Part shown: piece after piece, positions 18,834 through 28,757 of the stretch
Layout: the number at the start of each line of letters is the position of its first letter
Position numbering within the stretch: the first letter of the stretch is position 1
Source: Myxococcales bacterium
Lineage (GTDB): Bacteria; Myxococcota_A; Polyangia; Haliangiales; Haliangiaceae
DNA: 64,000 nucleotides
Assembly (NCBI GenBank): GCA_016707895.1
Contig: JADJGV010000001.1
Span: 669,501 to 733,500 of the forward strand
Direction: 5' to 3'
Position numbers and translations under genes: made by a program
The notes under the pieces: generated by a model
Told to the model about the DNA's origin: nothing
The model's input: the letters and a program-made list of their open reading frames with translations, nothing else
Databases searched by the model: none

Positions 18834-20017
18834 CCGACGTCGAGCCCCGCGTGGTGGTGCGCGGCGAGGTGCTGGCCGCCAACGTCTTGCACTTCACGCG
18901 GCTGTTGCGCCGGGCCGGGCTGCGGGTCGGGCCGGGCGACGCGCTCGACGCGCAGGCCGCGGTCGCGGCGATCGATCTGACCCGCCGCGAGCAGTTCTAC
19001 TGGGCGCTGCACGCCGCGCTGGTGCGCCGCCACGCCGATCACCCGCTGTTCGACGAGGCGTTCCGGCTGTTCTGGCGCGATCCGATGGGCGCCGCGAGCG
19101 CGCTGTCGCTGCTGTTGCCGCAGGTGCGCACGCCGGTGGCCAAGAACCTGTCGCGCCGGCTGTCGGAGGCGTGGCGGCCGCCGCAGCCACAGGCCCCGCC
19201 GCCGACGACCGCGCCGCCGCCGGCCGAGGTCGACGCGTTCCTCGCGTACTCCGACGACGAGGTGCTGCGCCGCCGCGACTTCGACGAGATGACCGCCGCC
19301 GAGCTGGCCGACGCGCGGCGCGTGATCCGGACGCTCGCGCTCGACGTGCGGCCGATCGTCACCCGCCGCCGCGAGCCCCGCGCCACCGGCCGCGAGCTCG
19401 ATCGCGCGCGCACCGTGCGGGCCGCGCTGCGCAACGACGGCGAGCTGGTGGCGCTGGCCCGGCGCCGCCGCCGCGAGCGGCCGCCGGCGCTGGTGGCGCT
19501 GTGCGACATCTCGGGCTCGATGGGCCGCTACTCCGAGATGCTGCTGCGGTTCCTGCACGCGTACCTCGGCGAGCACCCGGGCCACGCCTTCCTGTTCGCG
19601 ACCCGGCTGTCCAACGTCACCCGCGCGCTGCGCGGCCGGGACGTCGATCGCGCGCTGGCGCAGTGCGGCCGCGAGGTCGCCGACTGGGGCTCGGGCACAC
19701 GGCTGGGCGAGAGCCTGCGCCGCTTCAACCTGGCGTGGTCGCGCCGCGTGCTCGGCCAGGGCGCGGTGGTCTTGCTGGTCACCGACGGGCTCGAGCGCGA
19801 CGACGCCGGCGTGCTGGCCGTCGAGGCCGCGCGGCTGCGCCGCTCGTGCCGGCGGTTGATCTGGCTGAACCCGCTCCTGCGCTTCGCCGGCTTCGAGCCG
19901 CGCGCCGCCGGCGTGCGCGCGCTCCTGCCCAACGTCGACGAGCACCGCCCGGTACACGACCTGGCCAGCCTGAGGGCCCTCGCCGCCGCGCTGGGCCGAC
20001 CCGCGATCAGCCGCTGA
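18830..20017 (+). CDS. coxE: VWA-domain protein, CoxE-like
   Basis: This encodes 395 residues from a GTG at 18830 overlapping the coxD stop. The N-terminal region has RGEVLAANVLHFTRLLRRAGL, typical of CoxE. A Pro-rich linker follows (PPQPQAPPPTTAPPP), then the VWA domain with the MIDAS motif DISGSMG (about 226-232) and VVLLVTDGLERDD. It is the partner of the MoxR ATPase in cofactor maturation of the hydroxylase. Its 3' end overlaps the convergent sufU gene by 11 bases. Confidence 0.92.
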   Translation: MTDVEPRVVVRGEVLAANVLHFTRLLRRAGLRVGPGDALDAQAAVAAIDLTRREQFYWALHAALVRRHADHPLFDEAFRLFWRDPMGAASALSLLLPQVRTPVAKNLSRRLSEAWRPPQPQAPPPTTAPPPAEVDAFLAYSDDEVLRRRDFDEMTAAELADARRVIRTLALDVRPIVTRRREPRATGRELDRARTVRAALRNDGELVALARRRRRERPPALVALCDISGSMGRYSEMLLRFLHAYLGEHPGHAFLFATRLSNVTRALRGRDVDRALAQCGREVADWGSGTRLGESLRRFNLAWSRRVLGQGAVVLLVTDGLERDDAGVLAVEAARLRRSCRRLIWLNPLLRFAGFEPRAAGVRALLPNVDEHRPVHDLASLRALAAALGRPAISR

Positions 20018-20432
20018 GGCACGCGCGGGCCGCGCGCACCGCGATCAGCACGCAGCCGCGGCGCGACGCGAAGCCGCGGACGCCGGCGAACGCGGCCAGG
20101 TCGCCGAGCCCGTCGGGCACCGGCGCGTCGGGGGTCGAGCGCACCAGCGCCTCGAGCGCGTCGAGGCGGGCGGCGGCGGCGGTGGCGTCGAGCCCGGCCA
20201 GCGCGACGGTCAGCATCGAGCCGGCGGCGCGGGCCAGCGCGCAGCCGCGGCCGGTCCAGCCCGCGGCGGCGATCGTCGCGTCGGCCAGGCGCAGCTCGAT
20301 CGTCACGACGTCGCCGCACAGCGGGTTGTCGACGGTCGCCGCCCGATCGGCGCCGGCCAGCGGGCCGTGGTTGCGCGGGTGGCGATCGTGCTCGACGATC
20401 GTCGCCTGGTACAGCGCGAGGGCGTCGCTCAC
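20007..20432 (-). CDS. sufU: SufU/IscU-type iron-sulfur scaffold or sulfur acceptor
   Basis: This encodes 141 residues from a GTG at 20432 that overlaps the sufS stop by 4 bases. YQATIVEHDRHPRNHG is the SufU/IscU N-terminus. The cysteine positions are Cys39 (NPLCGD, with Asp41), Cys64 (GRGCAL) and Cys127 (RRGCVLI), the three ligands expected of the family. SufU acts as a zinc-dependent sulfur acceptor of SufS in Gram-positives. In this locus it may supply the molybdenum cofactor as well as Fe-S clusters, which is an inference from position. Confidence 0.88.
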   Translation of the reverse strand: MSDALALYQATIVEHDRHPRNHGPLAGADRAATVDNPLCGDVVTIELRLADATIAAAGWTGRGCALARAAGSMLTVALAGLDATAAAARLDALEALVRSTPDAPVPDGLGDLAAFAGVRGFASRRGCVLIAVRAARACLSG

Positions 20433-21652
20433 CCGAACACCTCGCGCACCCGGGCCAGCGCCGCCAGCAGCGCGTCGACGTCGTCGTCGCCGTTGTAGTA
20501 CGCCAGCGACGCGCGGACGCTGGCCGCGGCGCCCAGCCGCGCGTGCAGCGGCTCGGCGCAGTGCAGGCCGCTGCGCACCGCGACGCCCTCTTGATCGACG
20601 ATCGTCGCGACGTCGTGCGGGTGGACGCCGGCGACCTCGAACGCCACCACCGCGGCCTCGGGCTCGCCGAGCACGCGCACGCCGGGGGTGGCGGCGAGCC
20701 CGGCGCGCAGCCGCGCGTGCAGCCGCGCCTCGTGGGCCGCGACCGCGGCGCGATCGCGCGTGGCCGCGTGATCGAGCGCCGCCGCCAGGCCGATCACGCC
20801 GCTGATGTTGGGGGTGCCGGCCTCGAACCGCGCCGGCGCCTCGCGGTAGCGCGCGCGCGTGGCCTCGACCGCCGCCACCATCTCGCCGCCGTGCTGCCAC
20901 GGCGGCATCGCGGCCAGCACCTCGGCCCGCCCCCACAAGACGCCGGTGCCGGTGGGGCCGTAGGCCTTGTGCCCCGAGCACGCGTAGAAGTCGCAGCCGA
21001 GCGCGGCGACGTCGATCGCCACGTGCGGCAGCGCCTGCGCGCCGTCGACCAGGAGCCGCGCGCCGACCGCGTGGGCGCGGGCGGCGATCGCCGCGATCGG
21101 CGCGATCGTGCCGACCACGTTCGACAGGTGCGCGACCGCGACCAGCTTGACCCGCGCGTCGAGCAGCGCCTCGAGCCCGGCGAGATCGACGCGCCCGGCG
21201 TCGTCGATCGGCGCGATCCGCAACGTCGCGCCGCGCTCGGCGCACGCCGCCTGCCACGGCACCAGGTTGGCGTGGTGCTCCAGCGCGGTGACCACCACCG
21301 CGTCCCCCGGGCCGAGGTTGGCGCGGCCCCAGGCCTGGGCCACCAGGTTGATCGCCGCGGTGGTGCCGCTGGTCAGGACGATCTCGTCGGCGCGCGCCCC
21401 GAGGTGGCGGGCGATCGTCGCGCGCGCTCCCTCGAACGCCGCGTCGGCGGCCTCGGCCAGCGCGTGGACGCCGCGGTGGACGTTGCCCGGCAGGTGGGTG
21501 GCGACGTGCGCCACCGCGTCGATCACCGGCCGCGCCATCAGCGTGGTGGCGGCGTTGTCGAGGTAGACCAGCCGCCGGCCGTGCACCGGCAGCGCCAGCG
21601 CCGGCACCTCGGCGCGCCAGGCCGCGAGGTCGGAGCGAGCGTCGGCGTGCAC
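20429..21652 (-). CDS. sufS: Group II cysteine desulfurase
   Basis: This encodes 407 residues with a GTG start at 21652. The PLP lysine is Lys229 in SGHKAYGPTG, and the persulfide Cys is Cys365 in RSGLHCAEPL, the short-loop arrangement of SufS-type (group II) enzymes. LDNAATTLMARPVIDA is the usual N-terminus. It frees sulfur from cysteine. It sits inside the Cox locus, divergent from xdhC by only 23 bases. In Rhodobacter a NifS-type desulfurase gives sulfur to XdhC-bound molybdenum cofactor, so a dedicated role here is plausible. Confidence 0.93.
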   Translation of the reverse strand: MHADARSDLAAWRAEVPALALPVHGRRLVYLDNAATTLMARPVIDAVAHVATHLPGNVHRGVHALAEAADAAFEGARATIARHLGARADEIVLTSGTTAAINLVAQAWGRANLGPGDAVVVTALEHHANLVPWQAACAERGATLRIAPIDDAGRVDLAGLEALLDARVKLVAVAHLSNVVGTIAPIAAIAARAHAVGARLLVDGAQALPHVAIDVAALGCDFYACSGHKAYGPTGTGVLWGRAEVLAAMPPWQHGGEMVAAVEATRARYREAPARFEAGTPNISGVIGLAAALDHAATRDRAAVAAHEARLHARLRAGLAATPGVRVLGEPEAAVVAFEVAGVHPHDVATIVDQEGVAVRSGLHCAEPLHARLGAAASVRASLAYYNGDDDVDALLAALARVREVFG

Positions 21653-21659
21653 GATGTGC

Positions 21660-21670
21660 GGTAGTCTACC
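21660..21670. promoter_or_regulatory. Palindrome giving overlapping -10 boxes to sufS and xdhC
   Basis: GGTAGTCTACC is an 11-base symmetric element in the 23-base gap. Read rightward it holds TAGTCT, 8 bases before the xdhC ATG at 21676. Read leftward it holds TAGACT, 10 bases before the sufS GTG at 21652. Confidence 0.5.
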
Positions 21671-21675
21671 CCGGC

Positions 21676-22008
21676 ATGGCCGACGCGACGCACGACACGG
21701 GCGCGGTGCTGGCGCAGGCGGCGGCGTGGAAGGCCGCGGGCAAGGGCGTCGCGATCGCCACGGTGGTGCGCACCTGGGGCAGCTCGCCGCGGCCCGCCGG
21801 CAGCAAGCTCGCGGTCGACGACACCGGCGCGTTCGTCGGCTCGGTGTCGGGCGGCTGCATCGAGGCCGCGGTCATCACCGCCGCGCTCGACGTCATCGCC
21901 GGCGCGCCGGCGCAGCGGCTCGGGTTCGGCGTCAGCGACGCCGCGGCGTGGGAAGTCGGGCTGGCGTGCGGCGGCAAGGTCGAGGTGTTCGTCGAGGCGG
22001 TGACGTGA
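21676..22008 (+). CDS. xdhC: XdhC/CoxI N-terminal domain protein
   Basis: This encodes 110 residues consisting only of the XdhC_CoxI domain: VVRTWGSSPRPAGSKLAV, GSVSGGCIEAAV and the ending GLACGGKVEVFVE. XdhC binds the molybdenum cofactor, promotes its sulfuration and inserts it into the large subunit. In most bacteria this domain is fused to the Rossmann part; here the two are separate genes with a GTGA overlap at 22005-22008. Confidence 0.92.
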   Translation: MADATHDTGAVLAQAAAWKAAGKGVAIATVVRTWGSSPRPAGSKLAVDDTGAFVGSVSGGCIEAAVITAALDVIAGAPAQRLGFGVSDAAAWEVGLACGGKVEVFVEAVT

Positions 22009-22678
22009 AGGCGGCGGTCCTCGCCGAGCTGATCGCCGCGCGCGCCGCGCACCGCGTGGTCGCGCTCGCGACGTGGCTCGATGGCTCCGACGCCCGGGTC
22101 GTGACCGTCGACGACGCGCCGCCGGCCTTGGCCGCGACGGTGGCCCAGGCGCTGCGCGAGGAGCGCGCGCTGGTGGCCGAGGTCGACGGCGGCGAGGTGC
22201 TGATCGAGCCGCACCTGCCGCCGACGCGGCTGATCCTGGTCGGCGCGGTGCACATCGCCGAGCCGCTGGCGGCGATGGCCGCGCTGGCCGGGTTCGCGGT
22301 GACGATCGTCGATCCGCGGCGGGCGTGGGCCACCGCCGCGCGGTTCCCAGGCCAGACCCTCGACGGCCGCTGGCCCGACGACGCGATCGCCGCGCTGGCG
22401 CCCGACCTGCGCACCGCGGTGGTCACGCTCACTCACGATCCCAAGCTCGACGACCCGGCGCTGATCGCCGCGCTGCGCACGCCGGCGTTCTACGTCGGCT
22501 GCCTGGGCTCGCAGAAGACCCACGCCGCGCGCCGCGCCCGGCTCGCCGCGGCCGGCTTCGACGACGCCGCGCTGGCGCGGCTGCGCGGCCCGGTCGGCCT
22601 GCGCATCGGCGCCCGCTCGCCGGCCGAGATCGCGGTGTCGATCCTCGGCGAGATCATCGCCAGCCTGCGCGGGGCCGC

Positions 22679-22682
<4 letters not shown>
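22005..22682 (+). CDS. XdhC Rossmann-domain (XdhC_C) protein
   Basis: This encodes 225 residues from a GTG at 22005 overlapping the xdhC stop. The C-terminal XdhC Rossmann fold is clear from RLILVGAVHIAEPLAAMAAL, TIVDPRRAWATAARFPG, FYVGCLGSQKTHAARRARL and IGARSPAEIAVSILGEI. It completes the two-piece XdhC and is presumably needed together with the upstream protein for cofactor insertion. It ends with a 4-base overlap (GTGA) into the fusion gene. Confidence 0.92.
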
Positions 22683-24269
<1,587 letters not shown>

Positions 24270-24277
<8 letters not shown>

Positions 24278-25019
24278 CCAGCAGGTAGATCAGCGCCGCG
24301 ATCACCAGCGCCGCGAGCAGGAACACCGGCCACATCGATCGGCCGACCTCCTTGGCCACGCTGGCCGCCATCTGCCCCTGCGTGACCTTGGCGTACTCGA
24401 TCTTCGGCGCCGGGGCCGGCGGCGATCCGGATCCCGATCCCGGCTCCGGCTCCGACTCCGATCCCGGCTCCGGCTGCGGCTCCGGCTGCGGCTCCGGCTC
24501 CGGCTGCGGCTCCGGCTGCGGCTCCGGCTTCGATCCCTCCGCCTCCACCTTCGCCTTCTCCGCCTCCTCCTTGTACGCGGCCGCGCGGATCTTCACGTTG
24601 GTGTGCAGCCCCGCCAGGGCCTCTTTCACGATCGCCCGCGTCGACGCGTCGATCAGCCGCTCGCCCACCGACGCCAGCTTGCCGCCGACCTGGGCGTCGG
24701 CGTGGTAGCGCATCTTGGTCCCGTCGCCGTCGGCCTCCAGCTCGACCACCGCGGTGGCCTTGACGAAGCCGGCGCTGCCGCGGCCGTCGACCACCATCGT
24801 GTAGCGGCGCGGCTCGTCGATGTCCTTGAGGTCGACCTTGCCGGCGAACGTCCCCGACACCGGCCCGATCTTCACCTTGATCTCGCCCACGAACTGGCCG
24901 TCGACCCGCTCGAGCTTCTCGCACCCCGGCATCACCGCGGCCAGCACCGCCGGATCGAACAGCGCGTCCCACACCTCGCGCACCGCGGCCTCGAAGCGGT
25001 AGTCGCCGGCGAGCTTCAT
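24270..25019 (-). CDS. coxG: CoxG-like SRPBCC membrane-tethered protein
   Basis: This encodes 249 residues. The N-terminal CoxG domain is seen in MKLAGDYRFEAAVREVWDAL, VMPGCEKLERVDGQFVGEIK and GPVSGTFAGKVDL. A Pro-Glu-Pro-Gln repeat linker covers about residues 164-200, then a C-terminal membrane helix WPVFLLAALVIAALIYLLV. In Oligotropha CoxG anchors CO dehydrogenase to the membrane, and in Mycobacterium smegmatis CoxG carries quinone for such enzymes; a similar electron-transfer role is likely. It overlaps the MocA fusion gene end-to-end by 8 bases. Confidence 0.92.
24466..24528. repeat. Hexanucleotide repeat coding for Pro-Glu/Pro-Gln linker of CoxG
   Basis: Alternating GGCTCC and GGCTGC units run without interruption and on the minus strand encode the PEPQ linker. 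Slippage at this tract would change the tether length without breaking the frame. Confidence 0.8.
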
Positions 25020-25025
25020 GACGCG

Positions 25026-25031
25026 AGCGTA
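25026..25031 (-). promoter_or_regulatory. -10-like hexamer of coxG
   Basis: On the minus strand TACGCT ends 6 bases before the ATG at 25019, so coxG has its own promoter. Confidence 0.45.
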
Positions 25032-25068
25032 GCACCACCGCCGACCGCGCCCCGACGGGCCCGGCGGG

Positions 25069-26001
25069 TCAGTCGGTGTGGCACATCGCGCACTGGTTGG
25101 TCGCGGCCCACGCGGCCACGGGGTCGTCGGCGGTGTCGGGCGTCGTGTAGGCGGCGATGCGCGCGTCGAGGGTAGCCAGCCGCTCGGTCAACAGCGTCTG
25201 GTAGTCCCAGGTGGCGTAGGCCGGCTCGCGCAGCCCGGCCATGTAGATCGCCTCGGCCTCGGCGCGGCGCCCGGCCTTCACCAGCGCGTCGCCGAAGAAC
25301 ACCACGCCGCCCTCGCGGTTGTGGGCCGCGTGCGGGTGGTCCTCGCACGCCGGGTCGGCCACCACCGCGCTGCAGGCGTCGCCGTTGGCCAGCACCGCGT
25401 CGAGCGCCTGCTGGAACTCGGGCGCGTCGCGCGGCGCGTCGGCGTGGACCAGCAGCTTCGAGAACAGCACGAACGACGGGTAATGCGCGATGCCGGTGTC
25501 GAGCACCGCCTCGCCCTCGGCGACCATCGCCGGGTCGTTCACCGCGCGACCGTAGCGGATCAGCACCGGCCCCAGCCACGCGGCGATGCGGTGGTCGGTC
25601 GGGCACAGCTCGTAGGCGCGGCGCAGGTGATCGCGGGCGCCGGTCGCCGACGCGACCTGGATCGCCGGCGTCAGCTCGCCGGGCAGCGGCTCGGCCAGCC
25701 GCCACAGGTGGGCCAGCCCCAGCAAGAGGTGGAACTCCTCCTCGGCGGGCGCCGCGGTGGCCGCGGCGTCGAGCGCCGCGATCGCCGCGTCGCGGGCGGC
25801 GCGATCGCCGGCGCGCAGCGCGGTCCAGAAGCCGGTCGTCGCCGGGTCGGCGTCGGCGGCCGGCGAGTAGCACAGCGCGACGCCGTCGGGGCGCCCGACG
25901 TGGGCGTCGATCCCGGCGTCGACCGCGACGTCGTCGCCGCTCGACGAATCACCGCACGCGATCACGAACCAGCACAGGGGCAGCGACCAGCAGAGCTTCA
26001 T
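25069..26001 (-). CDS. Lipoprotein with TPR-like repeats and terminal CxxCH
   Basis: This encodes 310 residues from the ATG at 26001. The signal MKLCWSLPLCWFVIACGDSS has lipobox VIAC and is followed by an Asp-Ala linker (AVDAGIDAHVG). The body looks like helical TPR-type pairs (FHLLLGLAHLWRLAEPL, AEAIYMAGLREPAYATWDYQ). It ends with NQCAMCHTD, a single CxxCH haem-attachment motif three residues from the C-terminus. Whether haem is bound is not known. A -10-like CACCGT lies 8 bases before the start. Unknown role at the cell envelope. Confidence 0.78.
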   Translation of the reverse strand: MKLCWSLPLCWFVIACGDSSSGDDVAVDAGIDAHVGRPDGVALCYSPAADADPATTGFWTALRAGDRAARDAAIAALDAAATAAPAEEEFHLLLGLAHLWRLAEPLPGELTPAIQVASATGARDHLRRAYELCPTDHRIAAWLGPVLIRYGRAVNDPAMVAEGEAVLDTGIAHYPSFVLFSKLLVHADAPRDAPEFQQALDAVLANGDACSAVVADPACEDHPHAAHNREGGVVFFGDALVKAGRRAEAEAIYMAGLREPAYATWDYQTLLTERLATLDARIAAYTTPDTADDPVAAWAATNQCAMCHTD

Positions 26002-26054
26002 GGCGCGCGACGGTGGCACGGGCCGAGCTTACATGGAGCTTACGCCGACGCGGG

Positions 26055-27254
26055 TCAGCCCGGCCCGTCGACCGCGGCCACCAGGTAGTCGCCCAGCGTG
26101 TTCTTGAGCACCTCCGACGAGCCGCCCGCGATCTCGTAGGTCTTGGCGTCGCGCAGGTAGCGCCCGAACGGCGCGGTCTCGAGGCAGCCGCGCACGCCGC
26201 AGATCTGGATCGCCTGCAGCGCGGCGTGCACCGCGGTGCGGGTCGCGACCAGCTTGGCCGACGCCGACCAGCGCTGGATGTCGAGCAGCCCGGCCCGGCG
26301 CGCCGGCGCGTCGCGCGGCAGGTGGTGGGTCGGGCCGGCGGCGTCGAGGTGGCCGGCCGCCTCGTAGGTCAGGAGCCGCGCCGCGTCGATCTCGGCCAGC
26401 AGCTCGGCCAGGTACCACTGGATGCCCTGCAGCTCGATCACGTGGCGATCGCCGACCTGGCGGTGATCGGCGAACGCCAGCGCGCCGTCGAACGCGGCCC
26501 GGGCGATGCCGCAGCCGATCGCCGCGACCAGCACCCGCGAGTGGTCGAGCACCGTCGCCGCCGCGCGCACGCCGTGGCCGTCCTCGCCGATCCGGTGGTC
26601 GTCCGGAACCCGGACGCCGTCGAGGGTGAGGTCGACGTGGGGCCCGTTGCGCAGGCCGATCGTGCGGGTCGCCGGGGTCACCGCCAGCCCCAGCCCCGGC
26701 GCGTCGGCCGGCACCGCGAACGCCGTCACGCCGGCGTCGGTCTGCGCCAGCAGCACGAACAGCTCGGCGGCCGAGGCGCTGGTGACGAAGGCCTTGCGCC
26801 CGTCGATCACCCAGCCGTCGTCGACCCGCCGGGCCCGGGTGTCGAGGCGGCGCACGTCGCTGCCGCCGCGCGCCTCGGTCATCGCGAAGCTGCACACCAG
26901 CCCGGCGGCGATGCGCGGCAGGTAGCGGCGGCGCAGCGCGTCGCCGCCGAACAGCTGGATCGCCGCGCCGGCCTGGAAGATCGTCACCAGCGAGGTCGCG
27001 GTCGCGGCGCTGGCCGCGGCGACCGCCTCGAACACCGCCACCAGGTCGCGCAGCGGCCGCCCGCCGCCGCCGTCCGCGATCGGGAACCCCGCCGCGGTCA
27101 AGCCGGCCCGGGCCAGCGCCTGCACCGCCGCCAGCGGGTAGACGTCCTCGCGGTCGACGCGCTCGGCGTCGGGCGCGACCGCCGCCGCCACCGCCGCGTC
27201 GATGGCCGCCGCGAAGGCGGGGTCGACCCGCGGCGCCCACAGGGCGATCGTCAC
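26055..27254 (-). CDS. Acyl-CoA dehydrogenase family protein
   Basis: This encodes 399 residues from a GTG at 27254. The FAD/substrate loop CSFAMTEARGGSDVRRLDT and the C-terminal RDAKTYEIAGGSSEVLKNTL are characteristic. The canonical C-terminal catalytic Glu position is Gly here (IAGG), as in members that take the base from another helix. The substrate is unknown. It follows a PilZ-like gene by 7 bases on the same strand. Confidence 0.92.
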   Translation of the reverse strand: MTIALWAPRVDPAFAAAIDAAVAAAVAPDAERVDREDVYPLAAVQALARAGLTAAGFPIADGGGGRPLRDLVAVFEAVAAASAATATSLVTIFQAGAAIQLFGGDALRRRYLPRIAAGLVCSFAMTEARGGSDVRRLDTRARRVDDGWVIDGRKAFVTSASAAELFVLLAQTDAGVTAFAVPADAPGLGLAVTPATRTIGLRNGPHVDLTLDGVRVPDDHRIGEDGHGVRAAATVLDHSRVLVAAIGCGIARAAFDGALAFADHRQVGDRHVIELQGIQWYLAELLAEIDAARLLTYEAAGHLDAAGPTHHLPRDAPARRAGLLDIQRWSASAKLVATRTAVHAALQAIQICGVRGCLETAPFGRYLRDAKTYEIAGGSSEVLKNTLGDYLVAAVDGPG

Positions 27255-27261
27255 GGCGGGG

Positions 27262-27549
27262 TCACTCGAACGCGAGGCCGAGGCCGGCCGGCCGCCCCGC
27301 CCCGGCGGGCCGATGGCCGGTCACCCGGACCGGGATGCGATCCGCGCTCCCGCCCCGGCGCAGCCGCCCGCGCACCCCGGCCGCGATCGGCGCCGAGGTC
27401 GCGAAGAACAGCCCGCCCGGTCCGAAATCCCGAGCGACTCCCTCGACATCGACCACGTCGAGCTCGAGCCGCGCCTCGAAGAACACCGGCTCCCGGGAGG
27501 CGGCCACGCGGCGATCGGGGAACAGGCGGCGGAACCAGCGGCGCATCAT
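27262..27549 (-). CDS. Small PilZ-like domain protein
   Basis: This encodes 95 residues (ATG at 27549 or 27546). Part of the chain resembles a PilZ barrel: FEARLELDVVDVEGVARDFG followed by GGLFFATSAPIAAGVRGRL, and a final GLGLAFE. PilZ proteins bind cyclic-di-GMP, but the usual RxxxR motif is weak here, so ligand binding is uncertain. It is likely the first gene of a pair with the acyl-CoA dehydrogenase. Confidence 0.65.
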   Translation of the reverse strand: MMRRWFRRLFPDRRVAASREPVFFEARLELDVVDVEGVARDFGPGGLFFATSAPIAAGVRGRLRRGGSADRIPVRVTGHRPAGAGRPAGLGLAFE

Positions 27550-27555
27550 GGGATC

Positions 27556-27561
27556 ACGCTA
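27556..27561 (-). promoter_or_regulatory. -10-like hexamer of the PilZ-like gene
   Basis: On the minus strand TAGCGT ends 6 bases before the ATG at 27549. Confidence 0.45.
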
Positions 27562-27652
27562 GGGGCGTCCACGCCGCGGGCCAAGAAATCGGCAGCGATC
27601 GGATCGATTTGCTGCGACTTTCCCCGAGCCCGATCACACCAACGGGGTGCCC

Positions 27653-27985
27653 ATGCGGATGCCCAACGGATCAGGTGAGATGCCATCGGTGGACTCCGAG
27701 GACGCGCTGGTCGCTCACCTGCGCACGTTGATGCAGCTGCAGAAGTGGCCCGAGGCCCGGACCGTGGCCCGGGAGCTGGCGCAGCGGTACCCACAGAACG
27801 CCCACTACCGGGCGCTGCTGGCGCTGGCGCGCGGGCACGAGGCGGCGCTGGCCAACGAGCCCAAGCGCGCCCGCGAGGAGTGGCGGCGGGCGATCACCCT
27901 CGATCCCAAGCTCGAGGCCGCGCGCGCGGCGCTGTCGTCGCGGGCCGGGCGGCAGTCGTGGGTCGATCGTTTGTTCAAGCGCTGA
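27653..27985 (+). CDS. Small TPR-like protein
   Basis: This encodes 110 residues from the ATG at 27653, 4 bases after a GGGGTG tract; in-frame ATGs at 27659 and 27680 are also possible. Two helical hairpins of TPR type are visible: LRTLMQLQKWPEARTVAREL with AQRYPQNAHYRALLALARG, and ARGHEAALANEPKRAREEWRRAI split across the second pair. It probably mediates protein contacts in the cytoplasm; no partner is indicated. The histidine phosphatase gene follows after 36 bases. Confidence 0.75.
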   Translation: MRMPNGSGEMPSVDSEDALVAHLRTLMQLQKWPEARTVARELAQRYPQNAHYRALLALARGHEAALANEPKRAREEWRRAITLDPKLEAARAALSSRAGRQSWVDRLFKR

Positions 27986-28009
27986 CGCCAGTCGCGGCGC
28001 GGGGCGGCG

Positions 28010-28015
28010 TAGAGT
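28010..28015 (+). promoter_or_regulatory. -10-like hexamer of the histidine phosphatase gene
   Basis: TAGAGT ends 6 bases before the GTG at 28022 and supports that GTG as the start. Confidence 0.45.
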
Positions 28016-28021
28016 GCGCGG

Positions 28022-28735
28022 GTGGGAACCCTGCGACTGGTCCGCCACGGTCAGGCCTCCTACGGCGCCGCCAACTACGACGTGCTGTCGCCGCTAGGCG
28101 TGCGCCAGGCCGAGGCCGTCGGCGCCGCGTGGGCCGCGCGCCGCGCGCCGGTGTCGGCGATCTACGTCGGCCCGATGCAGCGCCAGCTCGACACCGCCCG
28201 CCACCTGCGCGCCGCCGCCGCCGCCGCCGGCCACCCGCTGCCCGAGCCGGTGGTGCTGCCCGGGCTGGCCGAGTACCCGGCGTTCGAGCTGCTGGCCCGA
28301 TGTCTGCCACAGGTGGTGGCCGCCGAGCCGTCGCTGCGCGGCCTGATCGACGGCGGCCGGGTCGACCGCGCGCTCGCCGATCGCGCGCTGTGGGCGATGG
28401 TCGACGCCTGGACCGCCGGCACGCTCGACACCGGCGATCTCGAGACCTACGCGCGGTTCGTCGCGCGGGTCGACGCCGCCACCGATGAGATCCTCGATCG
28501 CCACGCCGATCGCGGCCAGGTCGCGGTCGCGGTCACGTCGGGCGGCCCGATCGGCGTGGTGGCCCGCCGCACGCTCGGCCTCGATCCGCGCGCCACCGTC
28601 GCGCTGTGGCGGATGGTGCGCAACGCGTCGGTCAGCGACCTCTTGTGGCGCGCCCGCGGCGCCGACCGCGAGCTGTCGCTGCTCGGCTGGAACCACGTCG
28701 ATCACCTCGCCGACGACCTCGTCACGTTTCGTTAG
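28022..28735 (+). CDS. Histidine phosphatase (phosphoglycerate mutase-like) protein
   Basis: This encodes 237 residues. The catalytic RHG motif is in GTLRLVRHGQASYG, and the second histidine region reads VAVTSGGPIGVVARR, where the expected His of the family (usually SHGG) is replaced by SGG. LSPLGVRQAEAVG and IYVGPMQRQLDTA are otherwise typical. The substitution may lower or change the activity. It sits 22 bases before an acyl-CoA dehydrogenase gene on the same strand and may be in its operon. Confidence 0.88.
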   Translation: MGTLRLVRHGQASYGAANYDVLSPLGVRQAEAVGAAWAARRAPVSAIYVGPMQRQLDTARHLRAAAAAAGHPLPEPVVLPGLAEYPAFELLARCLPQVVAAEPSLRGLIDGGRVDRALADRALWAMVDAWTAGTLDTGDLETYARFVARVDAATDEILDRHADRGQVAVAVTSGGPIGVVARRTLGLDPRATVALWRMVRNASVSDLLWRARGADRELSLLGWNHVDHLADDLVTFR

Positions 28736-28757
28736 CCTGCGCCTCCAGGAGCTGCCC

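Noticed and set aside
25069..26001. Cytochrome c
   Set aside because: Only one CxxCH, at the extreme C-terminus, without a distal Met/His region or cytochrome fold.
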